NCBI GenBank assembly: GCA_903896745.1
Contig: CAITZA010000001.1
Coordinates: 1-43,670 of the forward strand
Direction: 5' to 3'
Length of the DNA: 43,670 nt
Source of the DNA: an uncultured Desulfomonile sp.
GTDB lineage: Bacteria; Desulfobacterota; Desulfomonilia; Desulfomonilales; Desulfomonilaceae
Shown here: positions 1 to 9,335 of the stretch, piece by piece
Layout of the letters: each line of letters begins with the position of its first letter
Numbering within the stretch: position 1 is the stretch's first letter
The notes under the pieces: generated by a model
What the model was told of the DNA's origin: nothing
Databases searched by the model: none
Seen by the model: the letters and a program-made list of their open reading frames with translations, nothing else
Position numbers and translations under genes: made by a program

Positions 1-1815
1 GTTGGACATGTTTACACAGGTCAAATGTTCTATGACGATGAAGAAATTGATGTCGCGCAATTCGAGGAGCAGGCTGAAAGATTTGGTTTTAACCAAAAAG
101 ATTATCTTGAGGCGGTAAATCGGACTCCACGCGTCAGTCGTGAAAAAATCGACGTCACGATGGATTTCCTGAGCAGGTTCACCACCCTCATTGCAAAATT
201 AAGTTTTTCCAACATAAAACTCGCCAGATCAGTCTCAAGACTGAAACAGATCGAAAACCAGTTGCGGGAGAGCCAGGAGGACCTAAAACTCATAGTGGAT
301 AAATCGCCGATTATTCTTTTGACATCAATCGGCGCTGAGCAGGTTACGACATACGTCAACCCGAAATTTTACGAATTCCTGGGCTACAGTGAGGACGAAG
401 CCTCTGACATTGACACTTGGTGGCGCCTGGGGTATCCGGATGAAAAATACAGGGAACAGGTAAAGCGGGAATGGACATCCAGAGTCGAAAGGGCTGTCGC
501 AGACAAAACCGCAATAGAACCCATGGAGGTTGTTGTTACATGTAAGGATGGCTCAAAAAAAACCATCGAGTGGGGTTTTGTTTCCACCGGAAAGAAAAAT
601 ATTGTATTCGGAATGGATCTGACGCAGCGTAAAATGGCTGAACAGGAAAAAGACAGCCTTCAGGAGAGACTCCTTCATGCCCAGAAAATGGAGGCCATAG
701 GGACTCTGGCCGGTGGGATAGCGCACGATTTTAACAACCTCTTGCAGATAGTCATCGGATATTCCCAGTTGATGCTGGATGATGACGACTTTCCCTCCTC
801 ATATAAGCCGGATTTGGTAAAAGTGGCCAAGGCATCCATGGATGGCGCCGAACTCGTAAAAGGGTTACTCATGTTCGGCAGGAAAGCTGAACTGAAGATG
901 GGCCCCATAAACCTTAACCAGCAGATCAGGAATTTCAAGAAACTGCTCAATCGCACCATTCCAAAAATGATCGAGATTGAGCTGAAATTGCTGAATGATC
1001 TGCCGGTTATAAGAGCCGATAAGACCCGAATAGAACAGGTTCTGATGAATCTTGCGGTTAACGCAAGAGACGCTATGCCAGATGGAGGGAAGCTCACCTT
1101 CCAGACTTCTAAAACTTTCCTGGATGACGGACTTCTGCCTGTCGATTGTTTGTCCAAACCCGGGAATTACGTTCACCTAAGGGTTTCCGACACGGGGACA
1201 GGAATAAAAAAGGAAGCTCTCAGCCGAATATTCGACCCATTTTTCACCACAAAAGATGTGGGAAAGGGAACAGGACTCGGCCTAGCCGTGGTTTACGGGA
1301 TCGTGAATCAGCATGGCGGTTTCATGAGATGCTCCAGCGAACTATCAAAGGGGACTGTTTTCGACATTTTTCTTCCCGCCCTGGAAGAGGCTGGCCAACA
1401 GGATGATGCTACTCCGGAAAAGCGTAGGGCTTTGCCCCGAGGGGTTGAAACGGTCCTCATCGTGGATGACGATGAAACAGTTAGAACATTGGCCGCAGAA
1501 CACCTCCAGAAAGTTGGTTACAGGATCATGGAGGCCTCAGACGGCATTGAGGCGCTTGAGGTCTATGAAGAGTTTCAGAATGAAATCAGGATTGTGGTCC
1601 TCGACCTCATAATGCCAAGAATGGCCGGGGTTGAGTGCCTTTCCAGACTTCTGGAAATCAACCCGGAAATTAGGGTTATAATGGCCTCCGGCTATTCGGA
1701 GGAGGGATCAGAAAAACATTTCAATGACCTAGGCGCCAGGCTGTTCATAACCAAACCTTATTCCCAAAGGACATTACTCGAAGCGGTACGCTCGGTAATC
1801 GACCGGAAAACTTGA
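1..1815 (+). CDS. Hybrid sensor histidine kinase/response regulator (PocR-like C-terminal segment, PAS, HisKA, HATPase, REC); 5' truncated by window edge
   Basis: Frame is open from base 1 (VGHVYTGQMFYDDEE...), upstream of the track ATG at 25. H-box 'GGIAHDFNNLLQ', 'DTGTGI', 'GKGTGLGLAVVYGIV', and a C-terminal REC with 'DDDETVR', 'LDLIMPRMAG', 'TKPY'. Confidence 0.9.
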   Translation, partial: VGHVYTGQMFYDDEEIDVAQFEEQAERFGFNQKDYLEAVNRTPRVSREKIDVTMDFLSRFTTLIAKLSFSNIKLARSVSRLKQIENQLRESQEDLKLIVDKSPIILLTSIGAEQVTTYVNPKFYEFLGYSEDEASDIDTWWRLGYPDEKYREQVKREWTSRVERAVADKTAIEPMEVVVTCKDGSKKTIEWGFVSTGKKNIVFGMDLTQRKMAEQEKDSLQERLLHAQKMEAIGTLAGGIAHDFNNLLQIVIGYSQLMLDDDDFPSSYKPDLVKVAKASMDGAELVKGLLMFGRKAELKMGPINLNQQIRNFKKLLNRTIPKMIEIELKLLNDLPVIRADKTRIEQVLMNLAVNARDAMPDGGKLTFQTSKTFLDDGLLPVDCLSKPGNYVHLRVSDTGTGIKKEALSRIFDPFFTTKDVGKGTGLGLAVVYGIVNQHGGFMRCSSELSKGTVFDIFLPALEEAGQQDDATPEKRRALPRGVETVLIVDDDETVRTLAAEHLQKVGYRIMEASDGIEALEVYEEFQNEIRIVVLDLIMPRMAGVECLSRLLEINPEIRVIMASGYSEEGSEKHFNDLGARLFITKPYSQRTLLEAVRSVIDRKT

Positions 1816-1892
1816 TCCGCCCGACGTCCACGATTCCTGGATTCAGGCTTTCGCGGGAATACCACAGAGCCACACAATGCCACGCGCCTTTT

Positions 1893-1925
1893 CCTGTCAT
1901 CCCCGACTCCATCAGGGATGACAGG
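1893..1925. repeat. Perfect 11-bp inverted repeat (CCTGTCATCCC-N11-GGGATGACAGG) between convergent genes
   Basis: Read directly. Related to the GTCATTCCC-type dispersed repeats elsewhere in the window; may act as a bidirectional terminator. Confidence 0.7.
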
Positions 1926-1975
1926 CCAAAACATGCACACAATTAGCGTTTATTCCTGAAAATAACTTCAACTCG

Positions 1976-2503
1976 TCAGTCCTTACCAACCTTGAAGGTG
2001 TCGAATATTATGTTGGTTCCAACAGCTCTCGCTCCATGAGCCACACCCTCAAAAATGTCCTTCTCCGTCCATCCGAGGTTCTTGAGTTTGTCCATGTCGG
2101 CTCCAGTGACAGAATGCGGATTGTCACAGGCCTTCAACACAAAAAGCAGCAACGTCTTCTCCTTTTCGGCCAGCGGCGCCTTTTCGGGGTCAGCCAGCGC
2201 CGCCTCTATCTGTTCCTTTGTCAGTCCTGCCCCCTGAAGTAACCCGCTGTTCATATTCATGCAGTAGGCCGATTTGCAGGCGTTGGCCACCATCATGCGG
2301 ATCATCGCCAGAAGCGGTGTGGTCAGAGTCGGGTGTCCGTGATAATGTCCCATGATCTGAATCTGATTGTCCAGTATTCCGGGACTTACACCCAGAAGTC
2401 TGACGCCGTCCGGAACAACCCCAAACATTTGTTCAACTTCTGCGTAAAGCTCAGCAAGCCTGCCCTGGGCCTTTTCCGGTGGTGTAGTCTGAATTAACGC
2501 CAT
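1976..2503 (-). CDS. Carboxymuconolactone decarboxylase / AhpD-like family protein
   Basis: 'LLAMIRMMVANACKSAYCMNMNSGLLQGAGLTKEQIEAAL' resembles the AhpD/CMD family helix; the second Cys of the usual motif is absent. Confidence 0.8.
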   Translation of the reverse strand: MALIQTTPPEKAQGRLAELYAEVEQMFGVVPDGVRLLGVSPGILDNQIQIMGHYHGHPTLTTPLLAMIRMMVANACKSAYCMNMNSGLLQGAGLTKEQIEAALADPEKAPLAEKEKTLLLFVLKACDNPHSVTGADMDKLKNLGWTEKDIFEGVAHGARAVGTNIIFDTFKVGKD

Positions 2504-2596
2504 TTTCTCTTCTCCTTTTCCATGTTGTGTTTTGTTCGTGAGGGAATAGACCCTCAGACCTCAATCGGTAATAATGAGACGTGGCCGTAACTATAC

Positions 2597-2608
2597 TAGA
2601 CCGGTCTA
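2597..2608. promoter_or_regulatory. Putative TetR operator, perfect palindrome TAGACCGGTCTA upstream of the AhpD-like gene
   Basis: Perfect 12-bp palindrome; a near match lies upstream of the adjacent tetR-family gene. Confidence 0.65.
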
Positions 2609-2629
2609 TTATGATACGGCCAAAAAAAA

Positions 2630-3214
2630 TCACTTAGCCAGGATGCCTCCAAAGACAATTTTTTCAAAAAGAACCAGCGGGCCAGAGTTACCTTCGGCCT
2701 TCATCCTCAGCACAGCCCCCTCCCAACCGTTTAGAATGAACTCGGCCATTTCATCGACATTCAGCGAGGGATACAGTTCACCTCGCGACCGGGCCTCCTC
2801 AAGGCAATCCCTGATACTGGTCTGCATGATTCTGAACACAGCCTGAAGCCTCACCCGAAACGCATCGCTAAGGGATCCCATTTCCTGAGCCAGGTTCCCG
2901 ATCGGGCAACCACCCTTCCATTCATCCTGTTCGAAAAGCATGCGCATTCCCTCAAAGAAACCACGAAGCCTCTCCAGTGGTGAACCATCCGCCACTCCAA
3001 GCGACGAAGCGCATACCGACGCGAGATATTCTGCATAATAATCTATCAGGGCTAGCCCCAGGTCGTCCTTGCTCCTGAAATAGAAGTAGAATGAACCCTT
3101 CGGCACACCAGCGCTGTCCAGAATTTCCTGGATGCCGGTATTGTTGAAGCCATTCATACGTATCAACCTTCCGGCGTGTTCGAGTATCCTGTTTTTTGTG
3201 GATAGTTTTGCCAT
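2630..3214 (-). CDS. TetR/AcrR family transcriptional regulator
   Basis: N-terminal HTH 'NRILEHAGRLIRMNGFNNTGIQEILDSAGVPKGSFYFYFRSKDDL'. Confidence 0.93.
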   Translation of the reverse strand: MAKLSTKNRILEHAGRLIRMNGFNNTGIQEILDSAGVPKGSFYFYFRSKDDLGLALIDYYAEYLASVCASSLGVADGSPLERLRGFFEGMRMLFEQDEWKGGCPIGNLAQEMGSLSDAFRVRLQAVFRIMQTSIRDCLEEARSRGELYPSLNVDEMAEFILNGWEGAVLRMKAEGNSGPLVLFEKIVFGGILAK

Positions 3215-3245
3215 GCTTCCTTCGGTTCACTACCTTGTTTAAGAT

Positions 3246-3260
3246 TAGACCGGTCGTCTA
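3246..3260. promoter_or_regulatory. Putative TetR autoregulatory operator TAGACCGGTCGTCTA
   Basis: Contains TAGACCGGTC plus GTCTA arm; located just upstream of the TetR start codon. Confidence 0.6.
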
Positions 3261-3479
3261 TGAATGTCAAGATTTTTTCTTGTAAATGTTCAAAAGAAAA
3301 TGCAGATTGCCCCACCCGTGTGAAGGCGCAAGGCCCCGAATAAAAACAATGACATTAATTATTCCAGGGAGTTGGGCTTGTATGCTAATGTAAGGGTTGG
3401 GGGCGTCGGATGGATGCCAGGATCATGAAACTGGTCTGACGCTCAAACTGATGTCCATGTGCGCCCCCGAATTTTCTGC

Positions 3480-3920
3480 CTACCTGATTACAGTTACATC
3501 TGCCCCTGTCAGTTTTTTCAATTCTTCGATATGGTCTTCCACGCTTCCCTTAAATAATAGCTTATCGAAGAATGATCGTTCTTCATGGCCCAATACCAAC
3601 ACGTCGGCATTTTCTTCCAGAACAATCTGTTTTAGGACCTCCAGCACGGGGCCGGTTCTTACGATCGTACCGGGAATGATTTGATACGATTGAGCAAGCT
3701 TTTCAGCGAATTCGAGTATCTGCTGACCCAGACGCTCCAATCCCTCCTGAGCTATACTCATCGACATTCCTCCCACGCTTCCTTTAAGAAAACCTGCGTC
3801 TACTACGTAGACATAGGTCAGTCTGGCGTTATTCCGCTTTGCAAGCGCAGCGGCCTCGAGCGCTGCCTTCTGGGCATGTGCCGATCCGGTAACCCCACAG
3901 ACTATGCTTTTTATTGCCAT
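3480..3920 (-). CDS. Universal stress protein (UspA family)
   Basis: 'IVCGVTGSAHAQKAALEAAALAKRNNARLTYVYVVDAGFL' and C-terminal 'ADVLVLGHEERSFFDKLLFKGSVEDHI'; strong SD (aggagaaattATG). Confidence 0.85.
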   Translation of the reverse strand: MAIKSIVCGVTGSAHAQKAALEAAALAKRNNARLTYVYVVDAGFLKGSVGGMSMSIAQEGLERLGQQILEFAEKLAQSYQIIPGTIVRTGPVLEVLKQIVLEENADVLVLGHEERSFFDKLLFKGSVEDHIEELKKLTGADVTVIR

Positions 3921-4065
3921 AATTTCTCCTGCGACAGAGAGTTAATCTCGTGTTATTATTCCCCGGAATGATCCTATCCGGAGTGTCATGGCGCCAGGCC
4001 CGGACTCTCGTCTGCATGGGCTGACGGGAGTCACGGGTGTGATTGTTTGCCAAATCCGTCATTTC

Positions 4066-5793
4066 CTAGTATGCGATGAGCAGGTAAACCATGCACATTG
4101 TCACGGTTATTATCATGGGCCACCAGCACATTTTCATGTACTCAACAAAAGAGATCTTGTATCCGGCCTTCTCGGCCATGCCGACCGTGACCACGTTAGC
4201 GCTTGCGCCGATCATGGTGCCGTTGCCTCCGAGACATGCGCCCAGAGATAGTGACCACCACAGCACGTTGTCCCTTGGTAAACCGAAGCTCTCACTCAGA
4301 AACAGCACTATGGGAAGCATGGTAGCGGTAAAAGGTATATTGTCGATAAACGCTGAAGCGATTGCTGAAACCCAGAGTATCATTATCACTGCGATGGTCA
4401 GGTTACCCTGGGACGCCTGAAGGACTACATTTGCGATCTGCTGGATTAGGCCGGTGGATTCCGCTGCGGCTATTACTACAAACAGGCCAATGAAGAACAT
4501 CAGGGAAGGCCATTCCACTTCTCGCTCTAGCATTTCCACGATGTCCACCCTGGAGATCGCCAATAGCAACAAAGATCCTATGAGAGCCGCCACAGCCACC
4601 TGCATGTGCAGGAAGCCGTGCAAGGCGAACAGCAGAATGGTAAATCCCAGAATAACAAGCCCCTGAATCATCAACTTCCTGTCGGTGATCTTGTACTGTT
4701 CCCTCAGGAGAGCTATGGTTTTCTCAACATCCCCCACATCAGCCTTCATGTATTCTTTTTTGTGCCACCACAGGAAGTAGAAGCAGGATACGATAAGGCT
4801 CAACAGACAGATTAGGGTAAGGTTTGAGACAAATTGACCGAAGGTGAGGCCAGTGTAAGAGCCGATGAGAATGTTGGGGGGATCACCGATCAAGGTTGCC
4901 GTACCTCCCACGTTGGATGCAAAGGCCTGAGGGATGAGGAAGGTTAACGGGTGAACCTTCAGGGTCAGCGCAATCTCTATGGTCACTGGAATTACCAGCA
5001 GCATGGTGGTGACATTGTCAAGGAAAGCTGAGATAACCGCTGTCAGGAACTGCAGCACGAACGACAGTATGAATACGTTGCCCCTGGCCCAGGCATAGGC
5101 TTTGTACGCCAGGAACTGGAACATACCGGTCCGTTTGAGCACCCCAACAAAAATCATCATTCCAAGGAGCAGAAAGATGACGTTCAGGTCCACCGCAGCC
5201 ATGGCGTCCTCAAAAGACAGGATGTAATAGGACTTGTCATAGCTGCCCAGGGTGTAGGTGATGAACAGGATGAGGGCCGCGGCAAGCAAGGCGGCCAGAG
5301 TGCGGTGCATCCATTCAAAGCTTATGACCACGTATACGCCCACGAGAATGATCGTGGCAAACCAGAATGCCGGCGAAACCGCACGTTTGAGGGAAACAAT
5401 TTGGGAAATATTGAAAAGGCGATCGCCCTTGGCATCGGTTCCTGCATCTATGATTTTCAGGGTGGTAGGGGCGATTGGTTCCCAAGATGGTTTTTGACCC
5501 TTCAATTCTACCTTGGCTGATGGAAGAGTTCCGGCTGAAAGACTGAACTGCGCCGAAAAAGCGCCATTGGAACCAGACTTAATGGATTCGTCCTTGCCTA
5601 ACGGGGTGACAGTTTTTCCATTTACAAGAACTTCTATATCCACTTCCTTTACCGGTTTCCCCTGAGCATTGTAAACAGCTCCCGAAAGGATCAGGCGATC
5701 CGCCTGTGAAGCCAGTGCCTGTGAAGGCAGGCAGCATCCCATAAAAATTACTGTTATTGATAAAAGGAGTAAAAAAAGTTTCAAACGAGTCAT
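4066..5793 (-). CDS. SLC13 / ArsB-NhaD-type anion permease with an exported N-terminal Ig-like extension
   Basis: Signal peptide, about 120-residue beta-rich segment, then multi-TM with 'LDNVTTMLLVIPVTIEIA', 'GGTATLIGDPPNILIGS', 'DNIPFTATMLPIV', 'GGNGTMIGASANVVTVG'. Confidence 0.87.
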   Translation of the reverse strand: MTRLKLFLLLLSITVIFMGCCLPSQALASQADRLILSGAVYNAQGKPVKEVDIEVLVNGKTVTPLGKDESIKSGSNGAFSAQFSLSAGTLPSAKVELKGQKPSWEPIAPTTLKIIDAGTDAKGDRLFNISQIVSLKRAVSPAFWFATIILVGVYVVISFEWMHRTLAALLAAALILFITYTLGSYDKSYYILSFEDAMAAVDLNVIFLLLGMMIFVGVLKRTGMFQFLAYKAYAWARGNVFILSFVLQFLTAVISAFLDNVTTMLLVIPVTIEIALTLKVHPLTFLIPQAFASNVGGTATLIGDPPNILIGSYTGLTFGQFVSNLTLICLLSLIVSCFYFLWWHKKEYMKADVGDVEKTIALLREQYKITDRKLMIQGLVILGFTILLFALHGFLHMQVAVAALIGSLLLLAISRVDIVEMLEREVEWPSLMFFIGLFVVIAAAESTGLIQQIANVVLQASQGNLTIAVIMILWVSAIASAFIDNIPFTATMLPIVLFLSESFGLPRDNVLWWSLSLGACLGGNGTMIGASANVVTVGMAEKAGYKISFVEYMKMCWWPMIITVTMCMVYLLIAY

Positions 5794-5937
5794 AGAACGT
5801 GTCCTTCTGTTTTCAAAATGAATTTATTTAAGATTCTGGAGAAGTTTTCCCATTCAGTTCTTATTTACGATCGTGGAGGCGTGTTCACATCTTGTAACTA
5901 GCTTCCAGCGCATGTCAGGAAAAATCTTCCTATGACG

Positions 5938-6372
5938 TCAATCACCCCTTCTAAGGGCAATATGCATCGCTCTAGCCTCGTTAATTCTCTCTTCCTGTTT
6001 GAGTTTCTTCATTTTTGCTTCCTGAACCTTTGTCATGAGTAGTTCCAGGTCACAGGGTTTCATGAGGTAGTCCAGAGCCCCCTGTTTCATCCCGTCAATA
6101 GCTGAGCCAACAGTGGCATGCCCGGTAAGCATGATCACCTCAAGGAGCGGATTCATATTCTTGATGGCCTTGAGGGTTTCTATGCCATCCATGCCGGGCA
6201 TCTTCACATCCAGTACTATGACGTCAAGGGGTTCGCCCCGACCTATTATTTCAAGGGCCTCCGGGCCACTATTTGCGATGGAAACTATAAGACCACGCTT
6301 CACCAGGCGTTTGGACAATGTATCAATGAAGGGGGCCTCATCATCTATCAAAAGAACTCTCGCTGTTGTCAT
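5938..6372 (-). CDS. Stand-alone response regulator receiver (REC) protein
   Basis: 'RVLLIDDEAPFIDTLSKRL', 'VIVLDVKMPGMDGIETL', 'VIMLTGHATVGSAIDGMKQGALDYLMKPCD'. Confidence 0.92.
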   Translation of the reverse strand: MTTARVLLIDDEAPFIDTLSKRLVKRGLIVSIANSGPEALEIIGRGEPLDVIVLDVKMPGMDGIETLKAIKNMNPLLEVIMLTGHATVGSAIDGMKQGALDYLMKPCDLELLMTKVQEAKMKKLKQEERINEARAMHIALRRGD

Positions 6373-6438
6373 ATCGTATACTCCTGAAGTAGGGGTTTAT
6401 ATTCTTGTTTTGTGGCCATGAGCAGTCACGGGCTTATC

Positions 6439-6747
6439 TCAAATTCTCATGACTATGTATTTGTGAACCAGTCTGGTGTTAATTAGAATTCTTGTTAATT
6501 CGATGTTGACTCGATTAAATCCGGTCTCGCCTGCCCGAGCCTGGCATGAGTGCTTACAATGCTCAAGTGGTAGTGAATTGTCATCCTGGAATGGATGAAG
6601 GTTCTCTTCCATGGCCCTGCCTTGCATGGCAGGAGTGTTGTGATTTTGAAGAGAAATATCTGGGCAGCAAGTCTCGTTAACCACGAGGAACAACATCAGA
6701 AAGACTGACATGATTCGGATAAGACGCTGCAGAGATCTGTTCTCCAT
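6439..6747 (-). CDS. Small putative exported Cys-containing protein, unknown function
   Basis: 102 aa, hydrophobic N-terminus, 'ETCCPD' and 'CKHSC'; SD-like AGGAG before the ATG; fits the gap between same-strand genes. Confidence 0.45.
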   Translation of the reverse strand: MENRSLQRLIRIMSVFLMLFLVVNETCCPDISLQNHNTPAMQGRAMEENLHPFQDDNSLPLEHCKHSCQARAGETGFNRVNIELTRILINTRLVHKYIVMRI

Positions 6748-6774
6748 GAACCGCTCCTGTGTCCTTAACGGTTG

Positions 6775-8244
6775 CTACATTGTTCTTGGAACCGTGATCG
6801 GCATTCCGAGCAACGGCCAGATGACTAGAACAGCCAGGGCTACAACCAACATGAGTATCAGGCTCGCCGGGATTCCATACATAAAGAATTCACCACTGGT
6901 GAATTGTTTCGAGTCGTAGGCGATTGCGTTTGGAGCCGCCCCGACCAGTAGTATGAAAGGCATTCCCGCTGTAACAAGCGCAGCATACATGACCACATAG
7001 GACGAAACACCCAAGTAGCCGGCTATAACCAGGGCAACCGGAAGAGAAATGGCTATGGCGGCCACGTTCATGATGAAGTTGGTCAGAATCATGACGAAGA
7101 ATGCGATGCTTAGAACGAACACAAGCCAGTGGGACTTCTGGAACAGAGCAAGCCAGTTTACCGCCATCCACTTGGCGGCTTCAGTTTCCCAGAGGCAGTA
7201 TCCTATGCTCATAGCGCCTGAGAAAAGTAATACTATGTTCCAGGGGATAAGTTCCAGGTCTTCTATATCCAAAATGTTGAAAACAAAAAACAGGATGGTC
7301 GATACGAGTATGATAGCCGTCTTGTCCAGCGATTGTAATTTGGGTACCATTACTTGCAAGGACATCGTCACGATGGCGCCGAATATGATCACCAGGGAGA
7401 TAATCTCTTTTCTGGTAATTGGACCAAGGTTCTGACTAAGCTCGGCCACACGCTCCCGCAATCCCGGAATAACTTTCTTCTCTGGTTTCAGGAATAACAT
7501 GAAAAAAAACCACAGAAGCACGACCATAATCACTCCCACAGGAAGCATGTAGAGGGTGAGTTCATAGAAGGGCGTATCCACACCGGCCATCTCCTTGAAA
7601 AATCCCAGCGCCACTATCGCTCTGGCAGACCCAAGAAGTGTAATGATACTTCCAGCCCCACAAACATAAGCCATCCCTATGAACAAGCCTTTCCCAAATT
7701 TGGTCGGCTTGTCGCCTTCACCATAAAGGCTGTAAATAGCCAGCAACAGTGGATACATCGTGGCGGCTACCGCTGTATGCGCCATTATCAGAGTCAGAAC
7801 CGTAATAAGAAGGAAGACTCCCAGATAAATTGACCCGGTATTTTCACCGATTACATTGAGCATCTTGTAAGCCATTCTCTTGGTGAGGCCTGTCTTTGTG
7901 AAAACCATGCCAATAACCAAAGAGGCAAAAATGAAAAGAACCGAAGGGTCCATGAAATCCTTGAAGGCCACCTTAGCGGGTCTGATCATGAACAACGCCT
8001 GCATAACACCGATGACCAGGCTGGTTACACCGATCGGAACGACTTCAAAAACCCACCATATCCCTGCCATCAGGAATAGGGCCACAGCCCCCTTACCCTC
8101 AGGGGTCAACGCGAAATGTTTGCCAACCGGGTCTATGGCATCTGGCCAGGGGGGTGAGAAGTATACAAGGAAAAATAGGCCGACTCCCGTAAGCATTGCT
8201 ATCAATCTTGTCCAATTTATCTGGACTCCCTGTGCTGCTGTCAT
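6775..8244 (-). CDS. DASS/SLC13 family divalent anion:Na+ symporter
   Basis: Multi-TM; 'LTLIMAHTAVAATMYPLLLAI', 'NFIMNVAAIAISLPVALVI', 'LVGAAPNAIAYDSKQFTSGEFFMYGIPASL'. AGGAGG SD before ATG at 8244. Confidence 0.88.
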   Translation of the reverse strand: MTAAQGVQINWTRLIAMLTGVGLFFLVYFSPPWPDAIDPVGKHFALTPEGKGAVALFLMAGIWWVFEVVPIGVTSLVIGVMQALFMIRPAKVAFKDFMDPSVLFIFASLVIGMVFTKTGLTKRMAYKMLNVIGENTGSIYLGVFLLITVLTLIMAHTAVAATMYPLLLAIYSLYGEGDKPTKFGKGLFIGMAYVCGAGSIITLLGSARAIVALGFFKEMAGVDTPFYELTLYMLPVGVIMVVLLWFFFMLFLKPEKKVIPGLRERVAELSQNLGPITRKEIISLVIIFGAIVTMSLQVMVPKLQSLDKTAIILVSTILFFVFNILDIEDLELIPWNIVLLFSGAMSIGYCLWETEAAKWMAVNWLALFQKSHWLVFVLSIAFFVMILTNFIMNVAAIAISLPVALVIAGYLGVSSYVVMYAALVTAGMPFILLVGAAPNAIAYDSKQFTSGEFFMYGIPASLILMLVVALAVLVIWPLLGMPITVPRTM

Positions 8245-8287
8245 CACTGGATTCCTCCTAATGTTTCAGATAATAATGTCTGTGAGA

Positions 8288-8842
8288 TTAAATCTGGCAG
8301 GCTCTCATAAGAGTCACCACCTGGTCAAAAACATCCACAAGTCGTAGCAAGCCCGACACTTCACCATCAGATAGCACCAGTAGAGCCTGACTGCGGCTCA
8401 TGATCAACTGGTGTATGGCCTGGCTCAACGTGGCGTTAGCATCGATGAATACATCAGACGGTTGCTTTGGAATAAAATCGCTGACCCTTCTGTCGAAGCT
8501 TTTCCGGCAAATGTCCGTCAGTGGGGATTTCCACAAATCGTAGCTTTCCAGCATCGAGTGCAGAAATTCAGGCGTAAGACCAAATCTCGATACTTTTTTA
8601 AGTTCCTCGTTGTTCAGATATTCCGGCTCCAGACAAGTTAGAATGTCCATGCGGTTTATTTTCCCGATGACTTTTCCATACTTGTCAAACACAAGGACCG
8701 CCATGAAACGATGGCCCCTGGCGTCCAGCCGCTGCCCCCCCTCGACAAGGGCCTGGGCCGCATCGAATAGGGAGGCGTCTTCTGAAACCCTTGGGTAACC
8801 CCCAAACGACGTCATGTGATCCCTAACAAAAGTTGTTCCCAT
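8288..8842 (-). CDS. CBS domain-containing protein
   Basis: 'MAVLVFDKYGKVIGKINRMDIL' and 'FIDANATLSQAIHQLIMSRSQALLVLSDGEVSGLLRLVDVFDQV' form two CBS-like motifs. Confidence 0.82.
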   Translation of the reverse strand: MGTTFVRDHMTSFGGYPRVSEDASLFDAAQALVEGGQRLDARGHRFMAVLVFDKYGKVIGKINRMDILTCLEPEYLNNEELKKVSRFGLTPEFLHSMLESYDLWKSPLTDICRKSFDRRVSDFIPKQPSDVFIDANATLSQAIHQLIMSRSQALLVLSDGEVSGLLRLVDVFDQVVTLMRACQI

Positions 8843-8906
8843 GAAATTCTCTCCTTCAAGAATGTTCTTTCAATAACATCCCAGCAACTTACATGCCGCT
8901 GGTTGA

Positions 8907-9335
8907 TCAGTAGCCCTTGGTCTTGACGATTCTCTCAACCTCGGCGTTCCTGATCCTGTCCTCATGCTCCTTTTTCCGCTGGCTCGCGCTGGTCAGCTTG
9001 TCGATAAGAATACTCATGTCTACCGGTTTTAAGAGATAATCAAATGCCCCCAGTTTCATGCCGGATATCGCTGTTTCAACCGTCGTGTTGCCCGTCAACA
9101 TGATAACTTCGGTCAGGGGCCTTGTACGTTTGAATTCCTGAAGCATCGACAGGCCGTCTCGCCCGGGCATCATAACGTCCAGAACCGCTACGTCGATATC
9201 AACCTTGTCAAGAACACTTAGGCCCTCATCTCCACCCAGAGCAGTCAAAACCTCAAAATTCCTCGCCTTCAGACGTTGGGAAAGGAGGTCTACAAACTGT
9301 TCCTCGTCATCAACCAACAGAACTCGGATTCTCAT
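8907..9335 (-). CDS. Stand-alone response regulator receiver (REC) protein
   Basis: 'MRIRVLLVDDEEQFVDLLSQRLKAR', 'VAVLDVMMPGRDGLSML', 'VIMLTGNTTVETAISGMKLGAFDYLLKPVD'. Track start at 9545 is probably too long. Confidence 0.9.
   Translation of the reverse strand: MRIRVLLVDDEEQFVDLLSQRLKARNFEVLTALGGDEGLSVLDKVDIDVAVLDVMMPGRDGLSMLQEFKRTRPLTEVIMLTGNTTVETAISGMKLGAFDYLLKPVDMSILIDKLTSASQRKKEHEDRIRNAEVERIVKTKGY

Noticed and set aside
675-1157. Long antisense ORF inside the first hybrid kinase
   Set aside because: Shadow of a well-supported kinase frame on the other strand; no domain signal.
1976-2503. AhpD-like gene as a second selenoprotein
   Set aside because: No in-frame UGA within the conserved region and a Cys is encoded at the family site.
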